From contig NZ_JBLXCD010000002.1 of the NCBI RefSeq assembly GCF_048265165.1, forward strand, positions 434,001 through 498,000: 64,000 nt of DNA. The letters run 5' to 3'. Under the pieces are notes generated by a model. That model saw nothing but the letters and a program-made list of their open reading frames with translations. It did not search any database and had not been told where the DNA came from. Origin of the DNA: Oceanospirillum sp048265165. Lineage in GTDB: Bacteria; Pseudomonadota; Gammaproteobacteria; Pseudomonadales; Halomonadaceae. Position numbers and translations under genes: made by a program. Positions within the stretch are counted from its first letter, which is position 1. Every line of letters begins with the position of its first letter. Shown here piece after piece: positions 26,471-35,429 of this stretch.

Positions 26471-27295
26471 ATGCAAGCAGTGAAACTCGCTTTTCTGGGA
26501 GCAGGCAACATGTCCGGCAGCATTATTGGCGGCCTGATCGCTAAGGGCGTTCCCGCAGAAAATATTATTGCCACCCGCCGCTCCGAAGAACGCCTGTCGG
26601 AGCTGAAATCCCAGTTCAACATCACCACCAGCAGCGACAATAATGCTGCGGTTGCCAAAAGCGATGTAGTGATTTTAGGGGTAAAACCCCAAATGATGCA
26701 GGAGCTGTGCAGCGAGATTCGCGAACAGGTACAGAAGAGCAAACCCCTGATCGTGTCTGTGGCAGCAGGTCTGAAATCAGAAACCCTGGAACGCTGGCTG
26801 GGCGGTGATGTTGCCGTAGTTCGAACGATGCCGAATACCCCTTCTCTTCTGGGTTGTGGTGCAACGGGCCTTTATGCCAACAGTAAAGTAACCGGAATTC
26901 AGCAGGAGCTGGCGGAAAAACTGATGCAGGCGGTCGGGTTGGCACTTTGGGTTGAAGATGAAGCTCAGATGGACGCTGTCACCGCAGTTTCCGGCAGCGG
27001 CCCAGCATACTTCTTTCTGGCGATGGAGGCATTGCAGAAAGCCGGTGAAAGCGTTGGCTTAAGTGCCGAAGTTGCCGAGAAACTGGCCATTCAGACAGCC
27101 TTGGGTGCCGCCCGCATGGCATCCGAGAGTGAAGATGATGCCGCAGAGCTGCGCCGTCGAGTCACTTCTCCGGGTGGCACCACGGAACAAGCACTAAACA
27201 CCTTTAATGACGGTGGTCTGACAGAGCTGTACAGGAAAGCCGTAAAAGCAGCCGCGAACCGCGGTCAGGAGCTGGCGAACCAGCTAGACCACTAA
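26471..27295 (+). CDS. proC: pyrroline-5-carboxylate reductase ProC
   Basis: ProC performs the last step of proline synthesis. It has an N-terminal NAD(P)-binding motif FLGAGNMSGSIIGGL (residues 9-23), VVRTMPNTPSLLGCGATGL in the middle, and the C-terminal dimer domain signature with SPGGTTEQAL. Length 274 is normal. An AGAGG ribosome binding site precedes the ATG. It lies 78 bases after yggS. Confidence 0.95.
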   Translation: MQAVKLAFLGAGNMSGSIIGGLIAKGVPAENIIATRRSEERLSELKSQFNITTSSDNNAAVAKSDVVILGVKPQMMQELCSEIREQVQKSKPLIVSVAAGLKSETLERWLGGDVAVVRTMPNTPSLLGCGATGLYANSKVTGIQQELAEKLMQAVGLALWVEDEAQMDAVTAVSGSGPAYFFLAMEALQKAGESVGLSAEVAEKLAIQTALGAARMASESEDDAAELRRRVTSPGGTTEQALNTFNDGGLTELYRKAVKAAANRGQELANQLDH

Positions 27296-27463
27296 CCCCA
27301 AAACCGCTCTGTACCGATAAAAAGGTGGTTATTTCTCAGATTTAAGCTGGAAATAATCACCTTTGCCTCCATACAATAGAGCTATAAACGACTTAAAAGA
27401 TCATACTGCCGCTTGAATCGGCTGCAGAAAAGACTCAAAACCCAGCTTTGGAGCACTCACGCG

Positions 27464-28057
27464 ATGGGACAATCTGTAGGTAATGCCGGCGTTTTTCTGG
27501 TCATGACCCTTATTAATTTATATCTCTTTATTATGATGCTGCGTTTTATTCTGCAGTTTTCACATGCGGACTTTTATAACCCGATCTCACAAGCTATCGC
27601 CAAGGCGACCTCCCCTCTGGTGAACCCACTACAAAAGGCACTGAAACCTGTAAAAGGTATCAGCATCGCAACTCTGGTCGTTGCTTTCTTTGTGAAGTTA
27701 ATCGGCATCGCATTAGTATTCCTTATTGCCGGTGAAGGGCTTCCACCTGTAATGAATCTGATCCTGGGTTCTCTGACCGGCATCATCACAACCCTTCTGG
27801 ACATCTACTTCTATGCCCTGATCGGTTCAATCATTCTGAGCTGGGTTGCCCCTCAAAGCAGCCACCCCGGCGCGATGCTGATCTACCAGATTACCGAACC
27901 TGTCATGACTCCTGTACGCAATATACTTCCTTCTATGGGTGGGCTCGATCTGTCACCGATCTTTGTCTTTATTGGTATCAATGTTATTGAAATCATGGTG
28001 ATGGGGACTCTTGGACAGGCATCCGGTATGCCTCGCTACCTGATTGCAGGTCTTTAG
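27464..28057 (+). CDS. YggT family integral membrane protein
   Basis: This 197-residue protein has two tandem YggT repeats, each a pair of membrane helices: about 9-32 with LRFILQF and DFYNPISQA, 62-85, then 105-130 with FYALIGSIILSWVAPQSS, and 155-185. The family is linked to osmotic-shock tolerance and, in some organisms, to division or photosystem placement; the molecular role is unknown. The ATG at 27464 follows GGAG; an in-frame TTG 51 bases upstream would add 17 residues not typical of the family. The gene follows proC, its usual partner. Confidence 0.88.
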   Translation: MGQSVGNAGVFLVMTLINLYLFIMMLRFILQFSHADFYNPISQAIAKATSPLVNPLQKALKPVKGISIATLVVAFFVKLIGIALVFLIAGEGLPPVMNLILGSLTGIITTLLDIYFYALIGSIILSWVAPQSSHPGAMLIYQITEPVMTPVRNILPSMGGLDLSPIFVFIGINVIEIMVMGTLGQASGMPRYLIAGL

Positions 28058-28074
28058 CCGTCGGCACCTCACCA

Positions 28075-28098
28075 AGGGCAGCTCTGGCTGCCCTTTTT
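28075..28098 (+). terminator. terminator after yggT
   Basis: AGGGCAGC / GCTGCCCT forms an 8-bp stem (28075-28082 with 28087-28094) with a 4-base loop and a T run. It separates the yggS-proC-yggT unit from metX-metW. Confidence 0.88.
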
Positions 28099-28343
28099 CT
28101 TTGTTAACCCACCAGCACCAAACCAAACTAAACAGCGATAATCCGTTATTTTTCTTACTGATAAAGCACTGCCTTCTGCTACCGCAACTGTGTTACAGTG
28201 AACCTTTCCGTGGCTTGTGTCCCTGCACGTCTGAACACCTGTTTCAACACTTAAATGGCAGCAACTGAAACTCTGTTGCAACCGTTGACCGCAGGGGAGG
28301 CTAAGCCGCCCGCAGACATCTTGATTGAGGAAGATCCTGGGAA

Positions 28344-29528
28344 ATGCCTAATGCGATTCCTGAAGATTCTGTCGGTATTGTCGAACCGCAGATTGCCCAC
28401 TTCGACACCCCGCTGGAACTCACCTGTGGCCGTACACTCGACAGCTATCAACTTATTTATGAAACCTACGGCACACTTAACGCTGACCGCTCCAATGCGG
28501 TACTCATTTGCCATGCCCTGAGTGGCACACACCATGCGGCAGGCTATCATTCTGCAGATGACCGCAAACCCGGCTGGTGGGATGCCTATATTGGCCCCGG
28601 CAAATGTATTGATACCAACCGCTTTTATGTTGTCTGTCTGAATAATCTGGGCGGCTGCAGTGGCTCTACCGGCCCGACATCCATTGACCCGGCCACGGGC
28701 AAGACCTATGGCCCGGATTTCCCGGTGATGACGGTTACCGACTGGGTTAACAGTCAGGTTCGTCTTGGTGATTATTTAGGTATTACCACTTGGGCCGCGA
28801 TTGTTGGCGGTAGTCTGGGCGGTATGCAGGCGCTGCAATGGTCGATCAACTACCCGGAGCGTTTGCGCAATACCGTTGTGATTGCCGCTGCACCTCGTTT
28901 ATCTGCCCAAAATATTGCGTTTAACGAAGTCGCCCGACAAGCGATCATAAGCGACCCAGAGTTTCACGATGGCCGCTATGCTGATCACGACACCATTCCA
29001 CGTCACGGCTTACGCTTGGCTCGGATGGTGGGGCATATTACCTATCTGTCTGAACACTCTATGGGCGATAAATTTGGCCGCGATCTGCGCTCAGATAAGG
29101 TCAGCTTTGGCTATGACGTGGAGTTTCAGGTCGAAAGCTACCTGCGCTATCAGGGCGATACTTTTTCGGAAAGTTTCGATGCCAACACCTATCTGTTAAT
29201 GACCAAAGCTCTGGATTACTTTGACCCGGCTGCTCGCTACGGTGGCGACTTGTCTAAAGCCCTTGGACAAGCAAAAAGTAACTTTCTGCTGGTTTCGTTC
29301 AGTACTGATTGGCGTTTCGCCCCATCCCGCTCAGAAGAGATCGTGGATGCACTGACCGAAGCCGGTCGCCACGTTAGTTATGCCTGTATCGAATCACCCC
29401 ACGGTCACGATGCATTTCTGATACCCAATGAGCGTTATGAAGCGGTCTTCTCTGCTTTTATGGGCCGTGCAGCCAATGAGGCAGAACAGAAAAAGGCCTG
29501 CGACAAGGGGGAAACAGCATGCACCTGA
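28344..29528 (+). CDS. metX: homoserine O-acyltransferase MetX
   Basis: MetX activates homoserine for methionine synthesis (acetyl- or succinyl-transfer; relatives in this lineage often use succinyl-CoA). It has an alpha/beta-hydrolase fold with the GGSLGGMQALQW nucleophile elbow (Ser in GGSLGG), LNNLGGCSGSTGP, and the late DWRFAPSRSEE and ESPHGHDAFL carrying the Asp and His of the triad. Length 394 is normal. The 245-base upstream region has its own hairpins but I do not recognise a known SAM riboswitch. It overlaps metW by 10 bases. Confidence 0.94.
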   Translation: MPNAIPEDSVGIVEPQIAHFDTPLELTCGRTLDSYQLIYETYGTLNADRSNAVLICHALSGTHHAAGYHSADDRKPGWWDAYIGPGKCIDTNRFYVVCLNNLGGCSGSTGPTSIDPATGKTYGPDFPVMTVTDWVNSQVRLGDYLGITTWAAIVGGSLGGMQALQWSINYPERLRNTVVIAAAPRLSAQNIAFNEVARQAIISDPEFHDGRYADHDTIPRHGLRLARMVGHITYLSEHSMGDKFGRDLRSDKVSFGYDVEFQVESYLRYQGDTFSESFDANTYLLMTKALDYFDPAARYGGDLSKALGQAKSNFLLVSFSTDWRFAPSRSEEIVDALTEAGRHVSYACIESPHGHDAFLIPNERYEAVFSAFMGRAANEAEQKKACDKGETACT

Positions 29529-30118
29529 CACGCCCTGATTTAGCCATTATTCAAAACTGGGTTCAGCCCAAGAGCCGGGTTCTCGATCTTGGCTGCGGTA
29601 GCGGTGAACTGCTGGACTTTCTGCAGCAAAAAAAACAGGTTTACGGCTACGGTCTTGAGATTGATGACCAGAAGATCACCGAATGTATTGCCAAAGGCGT
29701 TAATGTGATCGAGCAGAACCTTGATGCCGGTTTGAGCAACTTTAAAGACCAGAGCTACGATGTAGTCGTGATGACTCAGGCTCTGCAGGCGATGAAACGC
29801 CCGGATCTGATGCTGGAAGAGATGCTGCGTGTCGGCAAAGAATGTATCGTGACCTTTCCGAACTTCGCCTATTGGCGCTGCCGCTTCTATCTGGCGATAA
29901 AAGGAGAGATGCCGGTTTCTAAATCTCTGCCGCACACCTGGTACAACACGCCGAACATTCACCTGTCCACCTTTCGGGATTTTGAGCAGTTGTGCAAAAG
30001 CCGCAATCTGCAGATTATCGACCGAGCTGTTGGTAACAGCGAACATGAAAGCCATTGGGCAACCAAGTTATGGCCGAACCTATTCGGCGAAGTGGCGATC
30101 TATCGGGTAACACGCTGA
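29519..30118 (+). CDS. metW: methionine biosynthesis protein MetW
   Basis: MetW is a SAM-methyltransferase-like partner of MetX. Motif I is LDLGCGSGEL (residues 22-31), and PNFAYWRCRFYL plus LPHTWYNTPNIHLST are family hallmarks. Length 199 is normal. Its start lies inside the end of metX, giving coupled translation. The C-terminal sequence FGEVAIYRVTR and its stop are repeated twice more downstream (see repeat at 30083). Confidence 0.93.
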   Translation: MHLTRPDLAIIQNWVQPKSRVLDLGCGSGELLDFLQQKKQVYGYGLEIDDQKITECIAKGVNVIEQNLDAGLSNFKDQSYDVVVMTQALQAMKRPDLMLEEMLRVGKECIVTFPNFAYWRCRFYLAIKGEMPVSKSLPHTWYNTPNIHLSTFRDFEQLCKSRNLQIIDRAVGNSEHESHWATKLWPNLFGEVAIYRVTR

Positions 30119-30308
30119 TTCTGAATAATAAGTTGAACCTGAGAACGGCCATAAGCTATGGCGCTCTCAAACCCCGCTTCGGCGAAGTGGCGATCTATCG
30201 GGTAACACGCTGATTCTGAATAATAAGTTGAACCTGAGAACGGCCATTAGCTATGGCGCTCTCAAACCCCGCTTCGGCGAAGTGGCGATCTATCGGGTAA
30301 CTCGCTAG
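30083..30308 (+). repeat. 95-bp tandem repeat containing the metW tail
   Basis: The unit begins at 30083, 30178 and 30273, exactly 95 bases apart; the third copy is partial. Copies 1 and 2 are nearly identical. Every copy starts with the last 11 codons of metW plus a stop: TGA in copies 1 and 2, TAG in copy 3, where one other change (ACA to ACT) is silent. The rest of the unit holds a hairpin around GCCATA-AGC-TATGGC. Confidence 0.9.
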
Positions 30309-30372
30309 ACCGGAACCCTGCGCCCACGCCGGAGTCTGATGGGCAAACGAACTGTTTCTGTGGAGTATGACT

Positions 30373-30837
30373 ATGTGCACATCAACTTTTAACCGCTGGT
30401 TGCTCAGCCTAATAGCAGCGGCAACCCTGCTACTTACTTTATCCAGCCCGGCTCAGGCGGAACAATTTGAGCAGGTGGGTGATTATCAGATTCACTACAA
30501 CGCTTTTACCACAGGCTTTCTTCAGCCTGAGGTGGCTCAATCCTACGGTATCGTCCGCAGCCGCTATCAGGCGATGATCAATATCTCGGTCTTGAAAAAG
30601 CAGGTTGATGGCAGCTACAAACCAGTGGAAGCGCTGGTCACGGGCGATGTTGCCAATCTGGCAGGGCAAAGTGTCAATCTGGCATTCCGCACTATCCGTG
30701 AACCCAATGCGATCTATCAGATCACCAGCTTTCGTTTTACGGAAGATGAACCGACTCGCTTTCGCCTGAAAGTGCGCTTTGATCCGAATATGGAACCCTA
30801 TGACCTGAGTTTTATCCGCCGTTTTTATGGTGAATAA
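30373..30837 (+). CDS. DUF4426 domain periplasmic protein
   Basis: A 154-residue exported protein with a signal peptide ending near SSPAQA and a single beta-rich DUF4426 domain. It always follows metW and precedes rdgB in this lineage, as here. Its function is unknown. The start at 30373 is chosen because GGAG lies 7 bases before it; an ATG two codons earlier has the GGAG only one base away. Confidence 0.85.
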   Translation: MCTSTFNRWLLSLIAAATLLLTLSSPAQAEQFEQVGDYQIHYNAFTTGFLQPEVAQSYGIVRSRYQAMINISVLKKQVDGSYKPVEALVTGDVANLAGQSVNLAFRTIREPNAIYQITSFRFTEDEPTRFRLKVRFDPNMEPYDLSFIRRFYGE

Positions 30838-30945
30838 AAAAACCTTACAGCACCTCATAAACGCTACCGTGCAGATATCCCGCTATGTTGTCGCCAGAAG
30901 ACGGCAACAAGTCATAAGATCGATTAAAACAGAGAGCAAAACCCC

Positions 30946-31545
30946 ATGAGCCAGAAACTAGTCCTAGCCAGCGGCAATAAAGGTAAGCTGAAAGAGTTTG
31001 GTGAAGTCTTAGCACCGCTGGGTTTTGAGGTTGTACCCCAATCTGAATATAACGTACCCGAAGTAGACGAAACCGGCCTGACCTTTATCGAAAACGCCCT
31101 GCTGAAAGCCCGGGAAGCCAGCCGTATCAGCGGCCAACCCGCCATGGCGGATGACTCCGGTATCGAAGTGGATGCTCTGAACGGTGCTCCGGGAATCTAT
31201 TCCGCCCGCTTCTCCGGCGAAGGTGCCACCGATGCCAAAAACAATGCCAAGCTACTGGAAGAACTGCAAGGATTACCTCAATCCAAACGCACCGCCCGAT
31301 ACTGGTGTGTACTGGTTTATCTGCGCCATGCGAATGACCCAACGCCTATTATCGCTCAGGGTAGCTGGGAGGGTCGTATTCTGGAAGCCCCGGAAGGCGA
31401 GGGCGGTTTTGGCTATGACCCACTGTTCTATATTGAAAATCTGAACTGCACAGCGGCATCAATGGAACCCGAGGAAAAAAACAAACACAGTCATCGCGGT
31501 AAAGCGACACTGGACCTGGTCAGCCAACTGAAAGCACGGGGCTAA
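30946..31545 (+). CDS. rdgB: dITP/XTP pyrophosphatase RdgB (HAM1 family)
   Basis: RdgB removes ITP, dITP and XTP from nucleotide pools. It has SGNKGKLKEF near residues 8-17, LLKAREAS, MADDSGIEVDALNGAPGIYSAR in two blocks, and the late GFGYDPLF and SHRGKA. Length 199 is normal. It lies between the DUF4426 gene and hemW. Confidence 0.95.
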   Translation: MSQKLVLASGNKGKLKEFGEVLAPLGFEVVPQSEYNVPEVDETGLTFIENALLKAREASRISGQPAMADDSGIEVDALNGAPGIYSARFSGEGATDAKNNAKLLEELQGLPQSKRTARYWCVLVYLRHANDPTPIIAQGSWEGRILEAPEGEGGFGYDPLFYIENLNCTAASMEPEEKNKHSHRGKATLDLVSQLKARG

Positions 31546-31590
31546 ATACCCTCTGCAACAACACCATCAATGTACTGATCGGACCTGCTT

Positions 31591-32790
31591 ATGACTCTGC
31601 CACCGTTAAGCCTCTACATCCACATCCCCTGGTGTGTGCAGAAGTGTCCTTACTGCGACTTTAACTCACATGCGGTTGATCGCTTTAAAGCTGTAACAGG
31701 TACGCCTGAGGAAGCAGAACTAAGACAGGCGGGCTTACCGGAGCAGGACTATATCGCAGCTCTGATGCGGGATCTGGAGGCCGATCTGGCGGGTGCACAG
31801 GGACGGCCACTGACCAGTATCTTTTTTGGTGGCGGCACACCGAGCTTGTTTTCACCGGAAGCAATTGGGCAAATTCTTCAGGGTGTTGAGCAGCGCATCC
31901 CTTTTACTGACGATATAGAGATCACGCTGGAAGCAAACCCGGGCACGGTTGAGCAGGCCCGCTTTGAGGGCTATCGCAATGCAGGCGTTAATCGACTCTC
32001 CATCGGTATTCAGAGCTTTGACCCAGCTCAGCTGAAACGCCTTGGCCGGATTCATAATAGTCAGGATGCCATCCGTGCCGCCGAAAGCGCCCGCAAGGCT
32101 GGTTTTACCCGCTTTAATCTCGACCTGATGCATGGCCTGCCGAACCAGACAGAGGCAGAAGCACTTGCCGACCTGCAGCAGGCGATTGACCTTCAGCCTG
32201 ACCACCTTTCCTGGTATCAACTCACCTTAGAACCTAATACCGCTTTTTATCAGGCGCCACCTCCGCTACCGGACGATGACACCCTATGGGAGATTCAGCA
32301 GGTAGGGCAACGCTTGATCGCAAGCGCCGGCTATCAGCAGTATGAAGTGTCGGCCTACGCCAAACCCGGTTCGGAAGCCCGGCACAATATAAACTACTGG
32401 CAGTTTGGTGATTATCTCGCCATCGGTGCCGGTGCCCACGGCAAGATTACCTGGCCGGCAGCCAATGATGACCTGGAGATAGTCCGAACCAGTAAACAGC
32501 GCCACCCCAAGCAATACTTGAACGCGGTGGACTATATATCCCAGCGCACAGCCCTTGAGCCGGCAGAGCTACCGGTGGAATTTCTGATGAATGCTTTACG
32601 GCTGAAAGAGGGTGTGGATAAAGCACTTTATCCACAACGTACCGGACGACCTCTTAGCAGCTTATCCCCGGAGCTGGAGAAGCTACAAAAGATGGGGTTG
32701 ATGGAGCTCGGCACAGGTCGACTGAAAACCACAGACGAAGGTTTTATCTATCTGAATGCGGTGCTGGAAACCTTCCTCAGCTCCGAATAA
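31591..32790 (+). CDS. hemW: radical SAM heme chaperone HemW
   Basis: HemW is a radical SAM-like protein that carries heme to respiratory enzymes. The 4Fe-4S motif CVQKCPYC gives C15, C19 and C22; FFGGGTPSLF and GIQSF follow. It resembles HemN but lacks the oxygen-independent coproporphyrinogen oxidase N-terminus and is shorter at 399 residues, which fits HemW. A stretch at residues 33-50 between the cluster and the barrel is somewhat longer than usual. It ends the block shared with Pseudomonas. Confidence 0.93.
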   Translation: MTLPPLSLYIHIPWCVQKCPYCDFNSHAVDRFKAVTGTPEEAELRQAGLPEQDYIAALMRDLEADLAGAQGRPLTSIFFGGGTPSLFSPEAIGQILQGVEQRIPFTDDIEITLEANPGTVEQARFEGYRNAGVNRLSIGIQSFDPAQLKRLGRIHNSQDAIRAAESARKAGFTRFNLDLMHGLPNQTEAEALADLQQAIDLQPDHLSWYQLTLEPNTAFYQAPPPLPDDDTLWEIQQVGQRLIASAGYQQYEVSAYAKPGSEARHNINYWQFGDYLAIGAGAHGKITWPAANDDLEIVRTSKQRHPKQYLNAVDYISQRTALEPAELPVEFLMNALRLKEGVDKALYPQRTGRPLSSLSPELEKLQKMGLMELGTGRLKTTDEGFIYLNAVLETFLSSE

Positions 32791-32814
32791 ATCATTCTCC
32801 AATAGGCATACACA

Positions 32815-35271
32815 TTAGCTGTGGAGTGGCATAGACAGCTTTTCTTCCAGATCCGTGAGCGTGAGGGGGCGGCTATAAAGAAACCCCTGACCAATATCGC
32901 AGCCACTATCCGTCAGAAACTCAGCCTGTTCGATCTGTTCAATTCCCTCTGCAACCACACTTAAACCCAGCTGCTGAGCCAACACAATGATTGTCCGGGT
33001 AATGGCGCAATCATTCTGACCATGGGGCAGATCTTTAACAAAAGCCCGGTCAACTTTAAGAACATCAATTGGCATCTGCTTCAGGTAAGCCAGCGAAGAG
33101 TACCCAGTACCAAAATCATCAATAGCAAGACTTACCCCCAGCCGCTTTAGCTCATGGAGAACCGGCAACATGTCATCCATACTCTCCATCAGCATGCTTT
33201 CAGTGATCTCAAGCTCAATCCATTTGGGATCAACGCCCGTATGCTTCAATACGGTCTCTACCTGGCTGACAAAGCCCGGATCCTGGAACTGACGAACGGA
33301 CAAATTGATCGCCATCCGGACGGGCATACGCCCTGCGTTATGCCAGTTAACGATCTGCTTGCAGGCTGTTTCCAGTACCCAGTGACTGATGGGAAGAATT
33401 AAGCCCGTTTCTTCAGCAAAGGGGATAAAATCTAAGGGTGATATAAGACCACGCTCAGGATCATTCCAGCGAATCAAAGCCTCAACGCCGACAATATCCT
33501 GTTTCTTCAGGCATACTTTTGGCTGGTAATACAACTCAAGCTGATTATGCTGCATCGCTTTTCTGAGGCGAACTTCAAGATCCAGGCGTTTCTGAGCCTG
33601 CTGATTAAGCTCCTGTGAGAAGAAATGGCAATTACTGCCGGTTTGCTGTTTCGCTTTGTACATTGCAAGCTCTGCATTACGCAGGGCTTCTGTTGTATCG
33701 GCAGCATCCTGGGGTAAAAAAGCAACGCCAATACTGGCGAAAGCATTAATCGTGTGCGGCCCCAGCTTAACGGTGCGATTAAACTGATAACAAAGCTGAT
33801 CCAGCCAGTCATTCAGTTTTTCCCGGCTGTTCGTACAGTGCATAATCGCAAACTCATCACCGCCTAAACGCACCAGTATATCCGAGTCACTGACCACCAC
33901 TTTCAGGCGGTGTGCAGCAGTCTTGATCAGCCGGTCACCGACACTGTGACCCAAAGAATCATTCACTCGCTTGAAATCATCCAGGTCAATAAAAACTAAA
34001 ACCGTCTGACCATCAAAACCGGAAGCCTCTGACTCAGCGAAAAACTCATCCAGGTTATCCAGCAGAAACTGACGGTTTCCAAGGCCAGTGATCGGATCAA
34101 AAAAAGCCAGCTGCTGAATCTTGCGGTCTGTTTCCCGCTGTGCCGTCAGATCTTCACCAACGGCGACAAAACCCTCAATCTCACCTTTTGCACATGCAAT
34201 CGGTGAAATAGACATGCTTTGCCAGAACAGCTCGCCATTTTTTCGACGACAAAGTAACTCACCGTGCCAGGGTTTACCCTGCCCCAGCGTGGCTGCTAAC
34301 TGGCGGCGCACCTCAGGGGATGTGCGCCCTGCAGAAAGAAAATCAACATGTCGGCCAATCACCTCATCAGGAGAAAAGCCAGATACCTGACAAAACTGCC
34401 AGTTAACATACTCAATTCTGTACTCTGCGTCCGTGAGCATGACGCTACTGCCACTCTGGTCCAATGCATTAGAAAGCTTTTCTCTCTCCCGCTCGGCTTC
34501 AAGGCGGCTCGTAATATCATGGACGATAGAGTAAAGCAGTTTCTGGCCATGAAACTCCACCGGGCCGCTGTGTATTTCAACATCCCGGACTTCACCAGAG
34601 GCCAGCTTATGACGGAAGACAAAATGATTGCGCTTTTCCTCCTCGGCCTCGACCATCGCCTGAGCAATCTCTTCCTCTGACATCACATTGATATCTGAAG
34701 CATTCAAAGACGTAAGCTGCGCATAGTTGTATCCATAAAAGCGACAGGCAGCCTCATTTGCATCCACCAGATCACCAGATTCCGGATCAAAAAGTAATTC
34801 AACAACCCGGCTACGCTTAAACAGTTGGTGATAGCGCTGCTCGCTGTCATTCTGGCAACTTTGCCAATGTTTCCGGGATGCACTGACATCTACTAAGTAG
34901 CCACTAAAACGCTCAGGAATACCGGTATCGGTCCGATGGATCATCGTCACGCCCGTCACCCAGATATAGTGGCCATCACGGTGGCAAAGCCGGTAATCAT
35001 TGTGGGTAATACGGGAGGTATCAGAATCAATGACCTGCGAAAAGTCACGTACCAGGCGCTTAAGATCATCAGGGTGAACCAGGTCAGAATAGACCTGCTT
35101 TTTTTCCAGGAATGTATTGGCGGTATAACCAGCCAGATCAGCAATATTATCGGTTACATACTGTACCGGCCACAAATCATCGGCAACCGGCCGGGCACCC
35201 CATGTAAAAAACACCACAGGCCCGGTATCAAACAAGCTGGGGTTAATATAAGCCTTCCCTTGCGTATTCAT
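32815..35271 (-). CDS. PAS-PAS-PAS-GGDEF-EAL signalling protein
   Basis: This 818-residue cytosolic c-di-GMP enzyme has three PAS domains (about 25-130, 145-255 and 265-378), a GGDEF domain with intact GGDEF at 470-474, and an EAL domain from about 575. The EAL domain has EAL at 597-599 and the later motifs NLSVRQF, ITESML, DDFGTGYSS, and VAEGIE. Both active sites look complete, so it could make or break c-di-GMP; in such proteins one often regulates the other. No membrane segments are visible. It is transcribed alone, convergent with hemW. Confidence 0.92.
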   Translation of the reverse strand: MNTQGKAYINPSLFDTGPVVFFTWGARPVADDLWPVQYVTDNIADLAGYTANTFLEKKQVYSDLVHPDDLKRLVRDFSQVIDSDTSRITHNDYRLCHRDGHYIWVTGVTMIHRTDTGIPERFSGYLVDVSASRKHWQSCQNDSEQRYHQLFKRSRVVELLFDPESGDLVDANEAACRFYGYNYAQLTSLNASDINVMSEEEIAQAMVEAEEEKRNHFVFRHKLASGEVRDVEIHSGPVEFHGQKLLYSIVHDITSRLEAEREREKLSNALDQSGSSVMLTDAEYRIEYVNWQFCQVSGFSPDEVIGRHVDFLSAGRTSPEVRRQLAATLGQGKPWHGELLCRRKNGELFWQSMSISPIACAKGEIEGFVAVGEDLTAQRETDRKIQQLAFFDPITGLGNRQFLLDNLDEFFAESEASGFDGQTVLVFIDLDDFKRVNDSLGHSVGDRLIKTAAHRLKVVVSDSDILVRLGGDEFAIMHCTNSREKLNDWLDQLCYQFNRTVKLGPHTINAFASIGVAFLPQDAADTTEALRNAELAMYKAKQQTGSNCHFFSQELNQQAQKRLDLEVRLRKAMQHNQLELYYQPKVCLKKQDIVGVEALIRWNDPERGLISPLDFIPFAEETGLILPISHWVLETACKQIVNWHNAGRMPVRMAINLSVRQFQDPGFVSQVETVLKHTGVDPKWIELEITESMLMESMDDMLPVLHELKRLGVSLAIDDFGTGYSSLAYLKQMPIDVLKVDRAFVKDLPHGQNDCAITRTIIVLAQQLGLSVVAEGIEQIEQAEFLTDSGCDIGQGFLYSRPLTLTDLEEKLSMPLHS

Positions 35272-35387
35272 TGCCCACTCCAGCGTCGCACGACCTGCAC
35301 ATCCAGAGCATTCTCACAACGCATCCAGCTGCGCGACATTTATTATTAAAATTATATGCAGTCTCTAAGGGTATACCCTAACTCAAA

Positions 35388-35412
35388 CAAAAAAGCCCCT
35401 GCAAGAGGGGCT
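35388..35412 (-). terminator. terminator after tolC
   Basis: On the minus strand AGCCCCT / AGGGGCT (35412-35406 with 35400-35394) closes a 5-base loop and is followed by six Ts. Confidence 0.88.
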
Positions 35413-35429
35413 CATCAGGTTAGTAATAA

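Noticed and set aside
28212..28245. MetR-like site TGAAC...TTCAA before metX
   Set aside because: The spacing is 7 where the MetR pattern needs 5, so the match is not sound.
28099..28343. Possible SAM or SAH riboswitch before metX
   Set aside because: There are GC-rich dyads but none of the SAM-I, SAM-II, SAM-IV or SAH consensus blocks I know could be aligned.
28255..28521. Plus-strand 88-codon frame before and into metX
   Set aside because: It is out of frame with metX and loses sense within it; at most its start is part of the metX leader.
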